Shown here piece by piece: positions 11,901-18,768 of a stretch of 64,000 nucleotides of DNA. Both the position numbers and the translations under genes were made by a program. Position 1 is the stretch's first letter. Each line of letters starts with the position of its first letter. The notes under the pieces are model-generated. The model saw nothing but the letters and a program-made list of their open reading frames with translations, searched no databases and had not been told where the DNA came from. The DNA lies in contig NZ_JH376435.1 in the NCBI RefSeq assembly GCF_000233455.1, positions 1-64,000 of the forward strand, in the 5' to 3' direction. Origin of the DNA: [Clostridium] citroniae WAL-17108. Lineage in GTDB: Bacteria > Bacillota > Clostridia > Lachnospirales > Lachnospiraceae.

Positions 11901-12210
11901 ACCAGGTTGCATACCCTCCGTTACTGTAAGTTGTTTTAATACCAGCCTGAGCATAATTATGCTGCCCTGCCTGCAGGCCCCTAAGGTCGAAACGCCAGGA
12001 ATTACCTCCCCCTCCCTGGCCAGTCACAGAACCATTCTTCCATGTATATGCAGTTGCCTCGCTGGCCCCATCTCCCAGATTTTCATTCTGCAGCTCCGTG
12101 GATGCATATGACAGAATGTTGGGCTGTCCCAAAACAATTCCTGTTATCATGCATATGGCCAGCAACATGGCGGTCAGGCGTTTATAGAATCTATGTATGC
12201 CGCTGTTCAT
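5908..12210 (-). CDS. Giant secreted surface protein: beta-helix, InlB/MucBP repeats, wall-binding C-terminus
   Basis: This protein has about 2100 residues. AAGGAG lies nine bases before the ATG at 12210; the ATG nine bases further upstream abuts the ribosome site. A signal peptide of about 35 residues is followed by a lectin-like or beta-sandwich region, then a right-handed beta-helix-like stretch at about 290-560 (SSPFKTIEYALNKI and repeated short strands with Asn/Ser turns). A long array of InlB-like and MucBP-like modules (about 570-1200) and mixed beta domains follow. A Gly/Ser-rich linker lies at about 1870-1916, and wall-binding Trp/Tyr repeats close the protein. The last 180 residues parallel those of the next gene, so the two are paralogues. 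It is the middle gene of the operon, 26 bases from its upstream neighbour. The role is probably adhesion or glycan binding. Confidence 0.85.
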   Translation of the reverse strand: MNSGIHRFYKRLTAMLLAICMITGIVLGQPNILSYASTELQNENLGDGASEATAYTWKNGSVTGQGGGGNSWRFDLRGLQAGQHNYAQAGIKTTYSNGGYATWFQVGTNSKQLIGGNTNGGVQSLDSYGIEVKIAVSPSPDNKYVFVDYYVYDKNGQGGLNGRTIRMGTGTDVMIGGTQEDDYATVYKNDRGFHMVNQHVKTTFDCITNDSSLGVTPPDTRWIGNYGAWGSNVFNEGGGSSVSGIDSGMAYSWEFQLHPYETVHRRVAFAIRDTSYYVSDQYGQDSSNAEGTYSSPFKTIEYALNKIGNNKGYIYVMDYPEISSAIDVTGNSQKDITIASTDYDHEGHPMNEDGDYIRTLTRASGYTGPLFNVSGPTLKFTDIVLDGNHAESQDPLISASSGKLEINSGAVITNCSGSESGQGSAVNVTGSAGLSMNFGTVSGNVSAGKGAVYYNGSGAFEIRNRNQISDNTTLSGKKANVYLAQDKYITVMSDLDTSQIGVTAEQLPLASPGGISSQPSQEVKIAVPSSSYPGAAGSCPFADNFKADQEAGNSGVYVSAGTEILGNGRNAVLKRNGYTVSFIYRDSATGGTVNGAPASIPLSYAGGDAVEVNAPAAITGYGLTGVTIDQGTGGTLSAQADAGVADFGKVTGTMPGQDVVITYEYTRNSGSIVFEANGGTPEPQALTGSVGGSVNALLPNISRYGYQFVGWSTVNDRVNPDLISGLPSEFPEDPVTYYAIFSPDSNVKFDYTVDYVNADGSIVFQSTTAEDAYSVEAEVHSGKKNIHGYTWSLADSSTNPAIYNYGDGHGPVPFGNFNGNTGDFSGKMPGQDAAVKYGYQVDRSNPNAKSAFTVKYMTENGTVVHAPDVQEVFPEDIIAAAPADVYGFRYLSGSITAGTAADDTDGHLVSSVQGGFDSDGRFTGTMPNQPVEITYLYEATEEGYEYKIHYLDNGTQDERLRNITGPDIQNVTADTPVTAEFKNMYGYVFQDERSEPASAGTFDSSHNFTGTMPNDRLAVTYRYDRDPSKWADLIYRAGEHGSLSRGSNTSPDVTAMVGGTYKASVLLNDGTDEGAAGSYTWNDILEKRLVPETAADIYYRFEGWFIDQNGNGIKDSSEELLSADSRFTGTTIVTAYFGEDPDQWVDIHFAAGEHGTIDAGENVNLHIQYDRTWADITGNLPAYTPEVNYLVDGWYDGGVPVEDDSRLVNGNTYTIRFYPDPAVFGTDVAARDASAGIDTQGKGRITVYGTTQGYQYIITDMEGNIIDVVRGNISGRVYFEDLYPGTRYLIYEATGTTQAQTGRPVDSVIGIVSSATEVLVPVVETNYQVLYDEEHEGKTVFVIKPADTDSDYAILDKDGNVITTPETGDGGWQSAGGGQTASLTFSGLDYNEEYVVVARPHGSSGITAESKLEDGTHISTDPGGELDIPNYVVEAINGQIHSVDGVELDIPRYDEVHKGDEVVLHAEETDGNGQNFLYWKITIGAVPGMTETIRRQDVAFIMPDSNVVMTAYYERAAATPSNATVTDEVRGGNKHEMALDPNEIENLEEELTTDADRTLMDVNHADVTYKVVYKKNVAKATESNAIKRSSYYDSDHEEAYHGAWGLNVDIERYVNGRKVGVASPSEATFNTYVQLDKEDVDMMDYQLFAISEDPDDGELIIEPVDMSDNPEETGGLFTFTAQAGMRYVLIYSRAYRIYFINNKEEPKYRYYFKVRRGETPGSGDYSLEYSQVETPIDSFVDNEGVEFNYIGWSYREDRLKEFDPDKEIKRKTYVYAFYDDNSGEVNDARKQLEDAIKAAIEKSDDYFLTLKETEKIKEAIEEALDVFDRTGPRATLDELLDALDRLEEACEPFDKILEDRYDHYDKIQNGGNSGGTSGGDGWGSGSHGGSGSGSGGSKGGSKGGGGSARSVSTGGPVITPAPYVAETSKSYVVGTNGNWELVDASNDKWAFVLNGGIRLTSIWAKLDYANGDVNKNGWYHFNANGLMDYGWFRDEHMNWYYCNAKKDGWLGKMKTGWHYDEVDKHWYFLDLVTGQMVMGWKEIEGKWYFFTPQNTAQTYSYDRSTGKWVFMQNQERPLGSMYSNEKTPDGYQVGADGALQ

Positions 12211-12245
12211 TTGTTTCATCTCCTTTGTATATTTTTCATCTCCTT

Positions 12246-13898
12246 TTAAAAATTCAGCCGTTCTTCCTCCGGCAGGCTGTCAATATCAGGCTCTGTATCG
12301 GCAGCTGCAATGAGCCCTTCGGCAAAGTGGTCTTCCTTATTTCCCTTATCATAATGGTAGAATCCTGTCCCTTCCGCTCCTCTTCTCCACCTTGGCTTAT
12401 CTTCATCTCCACACCAGGCCGCAAAACGGTTTCGGATGATGAGCAGCCAACCGCCATCTTTATCCTTTACAATCTTCTTTGTTCCTTCAACCACTTTTCC
12501 CCGGGCATCCACCACCTGATAATAGGTATCCGCTCCATCTTTCACTTTTACAACCCCGTATCCATATTCTTCATCCGCTTCCAGGCGGAGTCCATTGATA
12601 TAGTACATGTCATCCTTTTTTTTAAGTTGGTTCCGGTTGCCGAACGCTTTTCCATTGGAGGCAAACCCAAAATGAAACACCCCATCCTCCAGTTCCACTG
12701 CGATATCCTTCCCGATCTGCATAGAGCCATCGTTAAGTTCATCCGGAGAAAACAGGTACAAATCCGACTTTTCAATACCATATATAGCTCCCTCAATAAA
12801 ATCCTCTGAGCTCCAGTCATCCACTTCATACCGGGCTACAAACTCAGACTTTCCATCGAAGAGGACAAAACCTGTCTGCATCCTGCCAATCCCGTCAAAA
12901 GCATAGGAACGCCCATTGATTTTTCGGATACGGTTCCTATATACCCCGCCCCTTTCATCCGTATGCCACCAGCTGCATTCCTGGTCATAATAATCTTCCG
13001 TATCCAGATTCTCCGATGGATACATCCAAAACCAACTATCTTTCAGAAGCACGCCACCGTCATAGCCGGAATAATATCGGGCTGAAACATCGCTGCTGGG
13101 ATTACTCTTATCTGCATTGCTGATACTGGCTACCTTACTCCACCAGGGAATCATGATGCCATTTTCATCAAAACCGTACTTGGCGCCATTGATGGTTTTT
13201 TGTCTCAGACGGTCTCCATTGCTTTTAACCTTCTTTGAATGGCTGTCAAAAAAAATCCACATCCTGTCATAATCCATGTAGTTTCTCCCTGCAACCTCAC
13301 TGTCCAGGTCGGCCCCCCTGATTCCTTCATCAATATCTCCATAATCCAGCCATTCTCCGGTCAGGAGCCTTCCATCCTCTTTTGCATAATAAACCCCTTC
13401 AACAAATGGGGTGTCTGAATCCTCAATGGGATTGCCATCCTCGTCAAACCATCCCGACATCATCTTCCCATTTTCGTCAAATATGTAGGTATTGCCCCCT
13501 ATATTTCTTTTAAAGCTGCTGTTCTTACGCCGGTAACCTTTCCCATCTGCGCCGAAATAGTACCATCCTTCTTCAAACCCATCTTTGGCAGTCTTTCCTG
13601 CATCCGCATATATCCATGTATCCTGTACCATTCTCCCTTCTTCATCCACATAGTAAACAGAATCCTTATCCCTGAACACACAATGCTTCAATATGGTTCC
13701 GTCCTCCGACAGATAATACCAGTAATCCTTTGACTTTTTCCAGGTCAGGGTTACTGTCCGGTTGTTCTGGTCATAATAGCTCCATTCTCCCCCCGACATG
13801 TTCCAGCCTTCTGCCGCTTGTGCTGTTACCAAAAACAAAATCGCGGTAAATCCTATTGACAGCATAAGAGTTGCGATTGCCGTTATTCTTCTTCTCAT
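12246..13898 (-). CDS. Secreted protein built of cell-wall-binding-type Trp/Tyr repeats
   Basis: This 550-residue protein opens with a clean signal peptide (MRRR, then a hydrophobic core, cleavage near AQA). I chose the ATG at 13898 because AAAGGA lies nine bases upstream; an in-frame ATG at 13919 exists but has no ribosome site. Almost the whole mature chain consists of repeats with the patterns GxWYYF, GWYYFGADG, FDENGxMxxGW and YYxxEDGRLLTGEW, the choline-binding/glucan-binding repeat style. No catalytic domain is visible. It is the first large gene of the phase-variable operon, about 140 bases downstream of a 43-codon frame. A wall-associated scaffold or adhesin is the best guess. Confidence 0.8.
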   Translation of the reverse strand: MRRRITAIATLMLSIGFTAILFLVTAQAAEGWNMSGGEWSYYDQNNRTVTLTWKKSKDYWYYLSEDGTILKHCVFRDKDSVYYVDEEGRMVQDTWIYADAGKTAKDGFEEGWYYFGADGKGYRRKNSSFKRNIGGNTYIFDENGKMMSGWFDEDGNPIEDSDTPFVEGVYYAKEDGRLLTGEWLDYGDIDEGIRGADLDSEVAGRNYMDYDRMWIFFDSHSKKVKSNGDRLRQKTINGAKYGFDENGIMIPWWSKVASISNADKSNPSSDVSARYYSGYDGGVLLKDSWFWMYPSENLDTEDYYDQECSWWHTDERGGVYRNRIRKINGRSYAFDGIGRMQTGFVLFDGKSEFVARYEVDDWSSEDFIEGAIYGIEKSDLYLFSPDELNDGSMQIGKDIAVELEDGVFHFGFASNGKAFGNRNQLKKKDDMYYINGLRLEADEEYGYGVVKVKDGADTYYQVVDARGKVVEGTKKIVKDKDGGWLLIIRNRFAAWCGDEDKPRWRRGAEGTGFYHYDKGNKEDHFAEGLIAAADTEPDIDSLPEEERLNF

Positions 13899-14041
13899 TC
13901 CAAATATTCCTTTCATCATTGATATCTATGATAAACCACCGGAATATCTCATCCCAGCGGGAAAACCTTAGCTTTACCAAACTTCACCCCGTTTTCCATT
14001 GTTAGCAGACGGAAATAAATCTAAGCGTTCCCTTTTTCTCA

Positions 14042-14173
14042 TCATGCACCTCTTTTAATATGTAAACGGTCGTCCAACATATCTGTCTCTGATATCAAAC
14101 TCAGTGTAGGATATGTTCCTGCCAATAACACGGTCATGGCTGTAATAAAAAATCTATGATATCTTCTCGCCAT
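14042..14173 (-). CDS. Small 43-residue signal-peptide-like product at the head of the surface operon
   Basis: The ATG at 14173 follows a GAGGGG sequence. The product starts MARRYHR, then has a short hydrophobic stretch (FFITAMTVLLAG) and a polar tail, so it resembles an isolated signal or single-span peptide. It lies between the left inverted repeat of the invertible segment and the first surface gene, so it would be the first frame of the ON-state transcript, about 64 bases from the predicted start of transcription. It could be a leader peptide that couples translation, a small membrane protein or a remnant of a larger gene. No family is recognised. Confidence 0.45.
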   Translation of the reverse strand: MARRYHRFFITAMTVLLAGTYPTLSLISETDMLDDRLHIKRGA

Positions 14174-14192
14174 GTTCCCCTCATTACGTGTA

Positions 14193-14222
14193 TATACAAC
14201 GAAATATCTCTTTTGTTGTAAA
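14193..14222 (+). repeat. Left inverted repeat, recombinase site
   Basis: This 30-bp arm matches the reverse complement of 14442-14471 at 27 positions, with the 18 bases on the inner side identical. The arm has its own dyad: ACAAC at one end and GTTGT at the other around a central TATCTC. That is the expected layout of a tyrosine-recombinase core site with two binding arms around the crossover. Confidence 0.9.
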
Positions 14223-14313
14223 ACCACTTCAGATTTTAATAGAAAGAAGGTGAAAACCTAACTGGCAGAATTTTCGAGAAACTTAAATACCACAGATTCA
14301 GGCATTGCAAATA

Positions 14314-14348
14314 GGCCAACCTTTAAAAAATCAGTTGGCCATTTTATT
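14314..14348 (+). terminator. Hairpin terminator inside the invertible segment
   Basis: GGCCAAC (14314-14320) pairs with GTTGGCC (14334-14340) and is followed by ATTTTATT, so it is best formed for plus-strand transcripts. After inversion it would face leftward, between the recombinase gene and the promoter, and would block read-through from the recombinase into the surface operon. Confidence 0.75.
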
Positions 14349-14391
14349 ATGTCGAAAAACATATATTTATGATATTTATTAAGAATATCTG

Positions 14392-14420
14392 TAGACTTCT
14401 TTCTAAATATGTAGTAAAAT
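14392..14420 (+). promoter_or_regulatory. Sigma-A-type promoter inside the invertible segment
   Basis: TAGACT (14392-14397), a 17-base spacer and TAAAAT (14415-14420) give four and five matches to the -35 and -10 consensus. In the sequenced orientation it fires to the right into the 3' end of the recombinase gene, antisense to it. Inverted, it would drive the surface-protein genes. Confidence 0.75.
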
Positions 14421-14441
14421 TATTATTATTGCACGGACATC

Positions 14442-14471
14442 TTTACAACAAAAGAGATAATTTGTTGTAAA
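14442..14471 (-). repeat. Right inverted repeat, recombinase site
   Basis: This is the partner of 14193-14222. It also encodes the last nine codons and the stop of the recombinase (stop at 14443-14445). Because the inner part of both repeats is identical, inversion leaves the recombinase C-terminus unchanged. Confidence 0.9.
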
Positions 14472-15333
14472 AACCAAACAATACTTCAAGTTTTTCTAAT
14501 TGTCTCATATGGCTGCGGCCGCTCTCCATTGTATAAATCCTTGTTGTATTAATATTACTGTGCCCTAATATATCCGCAAGCCCGACCAGGTTTTTCTCCT
14601 GCTCATAATACAGCCTGGCAAAAAGATGGCGAAAATTATGTGGAAATACTTTATCCCATAATACATCAGCTCCTTCACACAGTTTTTTCATATTTCTCCA
14701 TATATTGCTTCTGTCGAGGGCTTTCCCATTTTTAGTCACAAAGATCATTCCGCTATCAATATGCTTTTTCTTTGCGTAGTCCAACAGCATAGAACACAAA
14801 CGAGGAGTCAGAAAAACGGTTCTTATTCTCCCTTTACATTCAACTTCTGCTCTTCCCTGTTTTGCTGCCTCTATGGTAATAAAAGGAACTTCGGAAACTC
14901 GTATTCCTGTGGCGCATATAGTCTGAAGGAGCATACCCATTCTTTCATCTCCCTTTTCGTAAGCGGATTTCACCAAACGCTTATATTCATCTTTACCTAT
15001 TTCCCTGTTTTCCGGGCAAAAAACACTGCGGCTTACCTTCAAAAATTTGGTCCGGCAATCCTGCCATGCGTTATATGCAAAAAAGCCATTGACTGCTGCC
15101 AGCGCACTGTTGACCGTTACCGGAGCCATTCTCTCTCTCAGTATTCCCTTCCACATAATTACGTCCCTTTTCTCCACGCTCTTCCCATTCATATACTGCA
15201 TGAACAATCTCATATAATGCCTGTATTGCCTGATAGTCCCTCTACTCCTTTCGCATCCATAAAGCCATTCGCAATATCTGTTAACGGATTCTTCTGTAAT
15301 TGTTCTTCTTAATAATCTACTTTCTTCTTTCAT
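14443..15333 (-). CDS. Tyrosine site-specific recombinase (invertase)
   Basis: This is a XerC/D-type integrase of 296 residues, the usual length. The N-terminal SAM-like core-binding domain spans about residues 10-95 and the catalytic domain about 110-285. The residues of the active site are all present: Arg145 in ATGIRVSEV, Lys167, His232 and Arg235 in HNFRHLF, His258 in LGHSN and the nucleophile Tyr267 in TTRIYT. The protein should be active. AAGGAG precedes the start; a TTG three bases upstream is an alternative. The gene ends inside the right inverted repeat of the adjacent 279-bp segment, so that segment is the obvious substrate. A promoter in the segment reads antisense into its 3' end in the present orientation. 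Confidence 0.92.
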   Translation of the reverse strand: MKEESRLLRRTITEESVNRYCEWLYGCERSRGTIRQYRHYMRLFMQYMNGKSVEKRDVIMWKGILRERMAPVTVNSALAAVNGFFAYNAWQDCRTKFLKVSRSVFCPENREIGKDEYKRLVKSAYEKGDERMGMLLQTICATGIRVSEVPFITIEAAKQGRAEVECKGRIRTVFLTPRLCSMLLDYAKKKHIDSGMIFVTKNGKALDRSNIWRNMKKLCEGADVLWDKVFPHNFRHLFARLYYEQEKNLVGLADILGHSNINTTRIYTMESGRSHMRQLEKLEVLFGFYNKLSLLL

Positions 15334-15502
15334 CAAATCCTGCTCCTTACATCAATATAGTCTTTACAAATATAATTCCCCAGTCATTGGTAGTTATCCT
15401 AAATGAAAACAGAAAAATAATGAAGATATCTTTTATAAAATAGACACGATAAACATCTAGAATAAGCAATAGACTGAACTACTGAGTAACTATAAACAAA
15501 CC

Positions 15503-15543
15503 AAGCCCCACGATAGCAAAAAGCTTTTGCCATTGTGGGGCTT
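15503..15543. terminator. Strong hairpin between the protease and the recombinase
   Basis: AAGCCCCAC (from 15503) pairs with GTGGGGCTT (to 15543) with further pairing through GCAAAA/TTTTGC. It lies downstream of the S8 protease gene on the minus strand, but no clean T-run follows on that strand. The rest of 15334-15631 holds no gene that I can see. Confidence 0.55.
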
Positions 15544-15631
15544 GTGCCAATCCATCTTTTATCTTTACCATGTTATTTGTTTTTTAGTATACTCTTATTA
15601 TTATGAGGGCCTGCTGCTTTTGATAATTCAT

Positions 15632-17389
15632 TCATCTTATTTCTCTTAACCGTAAAAAAGTTTCATATATATCCAGAGCCCCATATCCCCACTCCCTGTT
15701 GGGATATGATAGTGCTGGATTTCGTTTTGCTCCCCTTATTAAAAAAGCTTTGATGGCGGCTTCACTCATTGCTGTGTTATGTCCTTCTATAATGCCCCAG
15801 CTTAAAAGATTAGCGACTGCACCAGCAACATGGGCGGCAGCAACCGAGGTTCCTGTTCGGGTAGTCATGGGAATGAAGTCTTGGTTCCTGCGCCCTATCG
15901 ATGGACCGCTTACATTAACCCCTGGAGCTGCCAGATCCGGTTTAATCAATCCACCTATTGTGTACCCACGGCCGGAATGAATGTAGATGCTGTTATTTAA
16001 ATGATTGTAGGCGCCTACTGTGATTGGAGAGGGAGAATCTCCCGGGAGGGTTATGGTAGTATATGGACTGGGAGCCAAAAACACGGTTTCATCGGAAATC
16101 AGGTTATGGGCCGGAAGCCACATATTAAATTGCCCAGTGAGATACTGAGTATTATACACGCGTATTCTCCAAATTCCATTTGCAGGGGCATTAAAACGTA
16201 TAAAAACAAGCTGTTTGCCTGCGCCTGTCTCAATCAGCTGGTAATTAACAGTAATGACTGTGGGTTCTAAGAGGAACCCAATAGAGGTTTCGTTTCTGCC
16301 TATAATAGGAATGCGGCCTATGGATTCACCACTGGGAGAGACGAATCCAACGGAATATGTATCAGCGGCGGCAGCCCATAGTTCTACTACAAATCCGCGC
16401 TGGGATTCCGCGTTCCCGACTCGAATTTCCACCTCAACGGACTCTTCCCCTATCGGTACAGAGCCCATGTAATGATGCCCCCGACCAGTTTCATTGCCTG
16501 CAGCAATTACTGTGGCCATTCCCAGATTTCGGCTGATATCTTGAAGCATCACATTAAGTGGAGATGTCCCTTCATGGCTGCCCAGATTGGAGCCGATTCC
16601 CAGTAGAATGACCAGAGGCTTTCTTTGGCTGTATGCCTCCACGCGCAGGTACTTAATGCCCATCATAATATCATTCTCCTGATAAGCATCAGCATCACTG
16701 CTAACAAGATAGAAATCACGCAGATATTGTTTGGCTGGTTTTAATTTAACGATTACAAGTTCGCATTCCGGGGCGGCTCCTGTAAAATCCTGATTAGGCA
16801 GGATTCCTCCAGCAGCAATACCCGCCAAAAAGGTTCCATGTCCGTTGGTATCGGTAGACGGCACCACGGTAAGAGGATTATCAGATTCCAGTGCCTCGTT
16901 AATCTGCTCCCGCGTATATTCTGTGCCGTAGGTTGCCCCGCTGGCATTATAGCGGTTGGGTACACCGGTAGGAAGGATACTTTTATCTTCCGGAAGGCTC
17001 TGATCCCAAATACTTATGATTCTGGTAGTTCCATCCTGATTGCGAAAAAGGGGATTGGTATAATCAATTCCTGTGTCTATAATGCCGATTATAACACCTC
17101 TCCCTTGATTGCTCAGGGCAGGTGATGCGTGGGTTGCTAAAATGCCGGAAGCGTCCATACTGGAACTATCCAACAGTGTGTACAGTCCAGGGATACTGTA
17201 ATAGGTAAACTCTCTTAGTGATATGGGTTCTACGGCATCTAGCGGGGTATATATAATACTGAAATCAGTGCTTACAAAGTCCATACAGAGAGTATCTTCC
17301 GAATTACCAGGAAGTTGCTGCCGGCTTCCGTAACGGTAGATAAAGTCAGCAATGGTCTCTGAGGCTGAATTAATAGGGCAGTCCGCCAT
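15632..17389 (-). CDS. S8 (subtilisin-like) serine protease, Csp-type, no signal peptide
   Basis: This 585-residue peptidase has the full subtilase triad: Asp in GIIDTGIDYTN (about residue 105), His in DTNGHGTFLAGI (about 184) and Ser in TGTSVAAAHVAG (about 515), plus the oxyanion Asn in AAGNETG. A beta-rich insert of about 150 residues sits between the Asn and the Ser, as in the clostridial CspA/B/C-like group. There is no signal peptide or membrane span. The ATG at 17389 has GAGG six bases upstream; an in-frame ATG at 17401 overlaps that site. The gene stands alone, divergent from the M20 hydrolase. Germination-type processing is known for Csp proteases, but no sporulation gene is nearby, so the substrate is unknown. 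Confidence 0.88.
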   Translation of the reverse strand: MADCPINSASETIADFIYRYGSRQQLPGNSEDTLCMDFVSTDFSIIYTPLDAVEPISLREFTYYSIPGLYTLLDSSSMDASGILATHASPALSNQGRGVIIGIIDTGIDYTNPLFRNQDGTTRIISIWDQSLPEDKSILPTGVPNRYNASGATYGTEYTREQINEALESDNPLTVVPSTDTNGHGTFLAGIAAGGILPNQDFTGAAPECELVIVKLKPAKQYLRDFYLVSSDADAYQENDIMMGIKYLRVEAYSQRKPLVILLGIGSNLGSHEGTSPLNVMLQDISRNLGMATVIAAGNETGRGHHYMGSVPIGEESVEVEIRVGNAESQRGFVVELWAAAADTYSVGFVSPSGESIGRIPIIGRNETSIGFLLEPTVITVNYQLIETGAGKQLVFIRFNAPANGIWRIRVYNTQYLTGQFNMWLPAHNLISDETVFLAPSPYTTITLPGDSPSPITVGAYNHLNNSIYIHSGRGYTIGGLIKPDLAAPGVNVSGPSIGRRNQDFIPMTTRTGTSVAAAHVAGAVANLLSWGIIEGHNTAMSEAAIKAFLIRGAKRNPALSYPNREWGYGALDIYETFLRLREIR

Positions 17390-17604
17390 GAGGTACCTCA
17401 TATAGGGTATTGATAACAGTATATGCTGAATTTCAGAAACCTTTCACTGATTGGCAGCATAAAGCAAACAAGCAATTTTTTTCACATTCACTTACTGCTC
17501 CCTGCTCAGCAATTAAATACGGTCGAACGTATATATTCAGCTTAAGGATAATCCCCGCATATTTAACATACCGCCAAGAGGCAGCAAAGGGCGGGATAAG
17601 GAGT

Positions 17605-18723
17605 ATGGCAGAAGAACTACTGTGGAACGTTCAAACAAACGCGAGAAACATATTTAACAAATTAAAAGAGTATGGGTATTTCCCTCAGAAACTATGCAAA
17701 AGTGCTGTCGTTGCCACGATATCAGGAAAACAACCGGGCAAAACCATCCTTCTTCGAGCAGACATGGACGCTCTGCCCATTCAGGAAGCGGCTCCTGTTC
17801 CTTTTGCCTCCAAAAATGGCTCTATGCATGCATGTGGACACGATATGCACACAGCCATGCTTTTGGGAGCAGCTAAATTATTAAGACAATACCAGCAGGA
17901 TCTGGTGGGAACCGTAAAACTGGTATTTCAGCCTGACGAAGAGGGATTCACAGGTGCAAAGGCGATGCTAAAAGCCGGTGTTTTGGAAAACCCCCATGTA
18001 GATGCAGGCATTGCTTTCCATATTGTTTCCGGCATTCCATCCGGAACGGTTATGTGTGGTTCAGGCACCTGCATGGCAGGATGTACTTTATTTCAGATTC
18101 ATATAAAAGGTACCGGCTGCCATGGCGCAATGCCGGAAACCGGAGTTGACCCCATCAATATTGCGGCCCATATTTATCTGTCTCTTCAGGAAATCATCGC
18201 AAGAGAAATTGCCCCCACCCAGCCTGCCGCACTTACCATTGGCAGGTTTTCTGCCGGCGAAGCTCCAAATATCATCCCTGAAGATGTGATTCTGGAGGGA
18301 ACCATCCGTGCAATGGATTGCAAGATATCCAAATATATCTTTGACAGAATTGAAGAAATCTCCATTCAGACAGCTTCTCTCTTTCGCGGACAAGCTTGTG
18401 TGAAAGAAATTGCTTCCGCACCACCGCTGCAAAACGACAGTGAAATGGTCAAGGAGCTTGCCAGCTACATGAAGGAATGCTATGAGCCTTATAAAATAGT
18501 ATTGTTTACACAAGGCGGTATGGGATCAGAGGATTTCGCCTCTTATACTTATGAGAGGCCATGCTGCTATATGTTAATAGGCGCCGGAACCCCAGAGGAA
18601 AATCCTCTATTCGGCAAACCGATGCATAATGACCACGTTGTATTTAATGAGGAGATTCTTTCCCTAGGCAGTGCACTTTACGCATCAAATGCCATAAACT
18701 GGCTGCGAAACCATAGCCAATAA
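17605..18723 (+). CDS. M20-family amidohydrolase (hippurate/N-acyl amino acid hydrolase type)
   Basis: This metallopeptidase-like enzyme would hydrolyse N-acyl amino acids or similar amides with two metal ions. The expected motifs are present: RADMDALPIQE, the metal site ACGHDMHTAMLLG, QPDEEG with the catalytic Glu pair, and GSEDFASY near the C-terminus. The frame is open upstream to 17410, but the 65 residues there look non-coding, and the family's usual RRxLHxxPE N-terminus is missing in any choice of start. I use the ATG at 17605 (372 residues; the family is near 390), although its AAGGAG is very close. The gene may be slightly truncated at its 5' end. Confidence 0.82.
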   Translation: MAEELLWNVQTNARNIFNKLKEYGYFPQKLCKSAVVATISGKQPGKTILLRADMDALPIQEAAPVPFASKNGSMHACGHDMHTAMLLGAAKLLRQYQQDLVGTVKLVFQPDEEGFTGAKAMLKAGVLENPHVDAGIAFHIVSGIPSGTVMCGSGTCMAGCTLFQIHIKGTGCHGAMPETGVDPINIAAHIYLSLQEIIAREIAPTQPAALTIGRFSAGEAPNIIPEDVILEGTIRAMDCKISKYIFDRIEEISIQTASLFRGQACVKEIASAPPLQNDSEMVKELASYMKECYEPYKIVLFTQGGMGSEDFASYTYERPCCYMLIGAGTPEENPLFGKPMHNDHVVFNEEILSLGSALYASNAINWLRNHSQ

Positions 18724-18768
18724 CTTTTTCTTTGTATGCTGAATATACTAATAAAAAAGGGTATTCAT

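Larger units (their letters stand above)
14193..14471. promoter_or_regulatory. Invertible promoter segment (phase-variation switch)
   Basis: This 279-bp unit is bounded by inverted repeats matching at 27 of 30 positions, leaving 219 bp between them. It carries one strong promoter (14392-14420, reading right) and one hairpin terminator (14314-14348), and abuts an intact tyrosine recombinase. I found no comparable promoter reading left toward the surface genes, inside the segment or between it and 13898. Inversion would place the promoter about 64 bases before the ATG at 14173, facing the surface operon. The structure is seen directly; the switching function and the present OFF state are inferred. 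Confidence 0.85.

Noticed and set aside
13899..14041. A possible riboswitch (GEMM/c-di-GMP type) in the leader of the first surface gene
   Set aside because: Some short pieces recall the motif, but the conserved core and the paired stems do not line up. I could not build a convincing fold.
14042..14227. A longer 61-codon version of the small frame starting at 14227
   Set aside because: Its start lies inside the left inverted repeat and has no ribosome site; the ATG at 14173 does.
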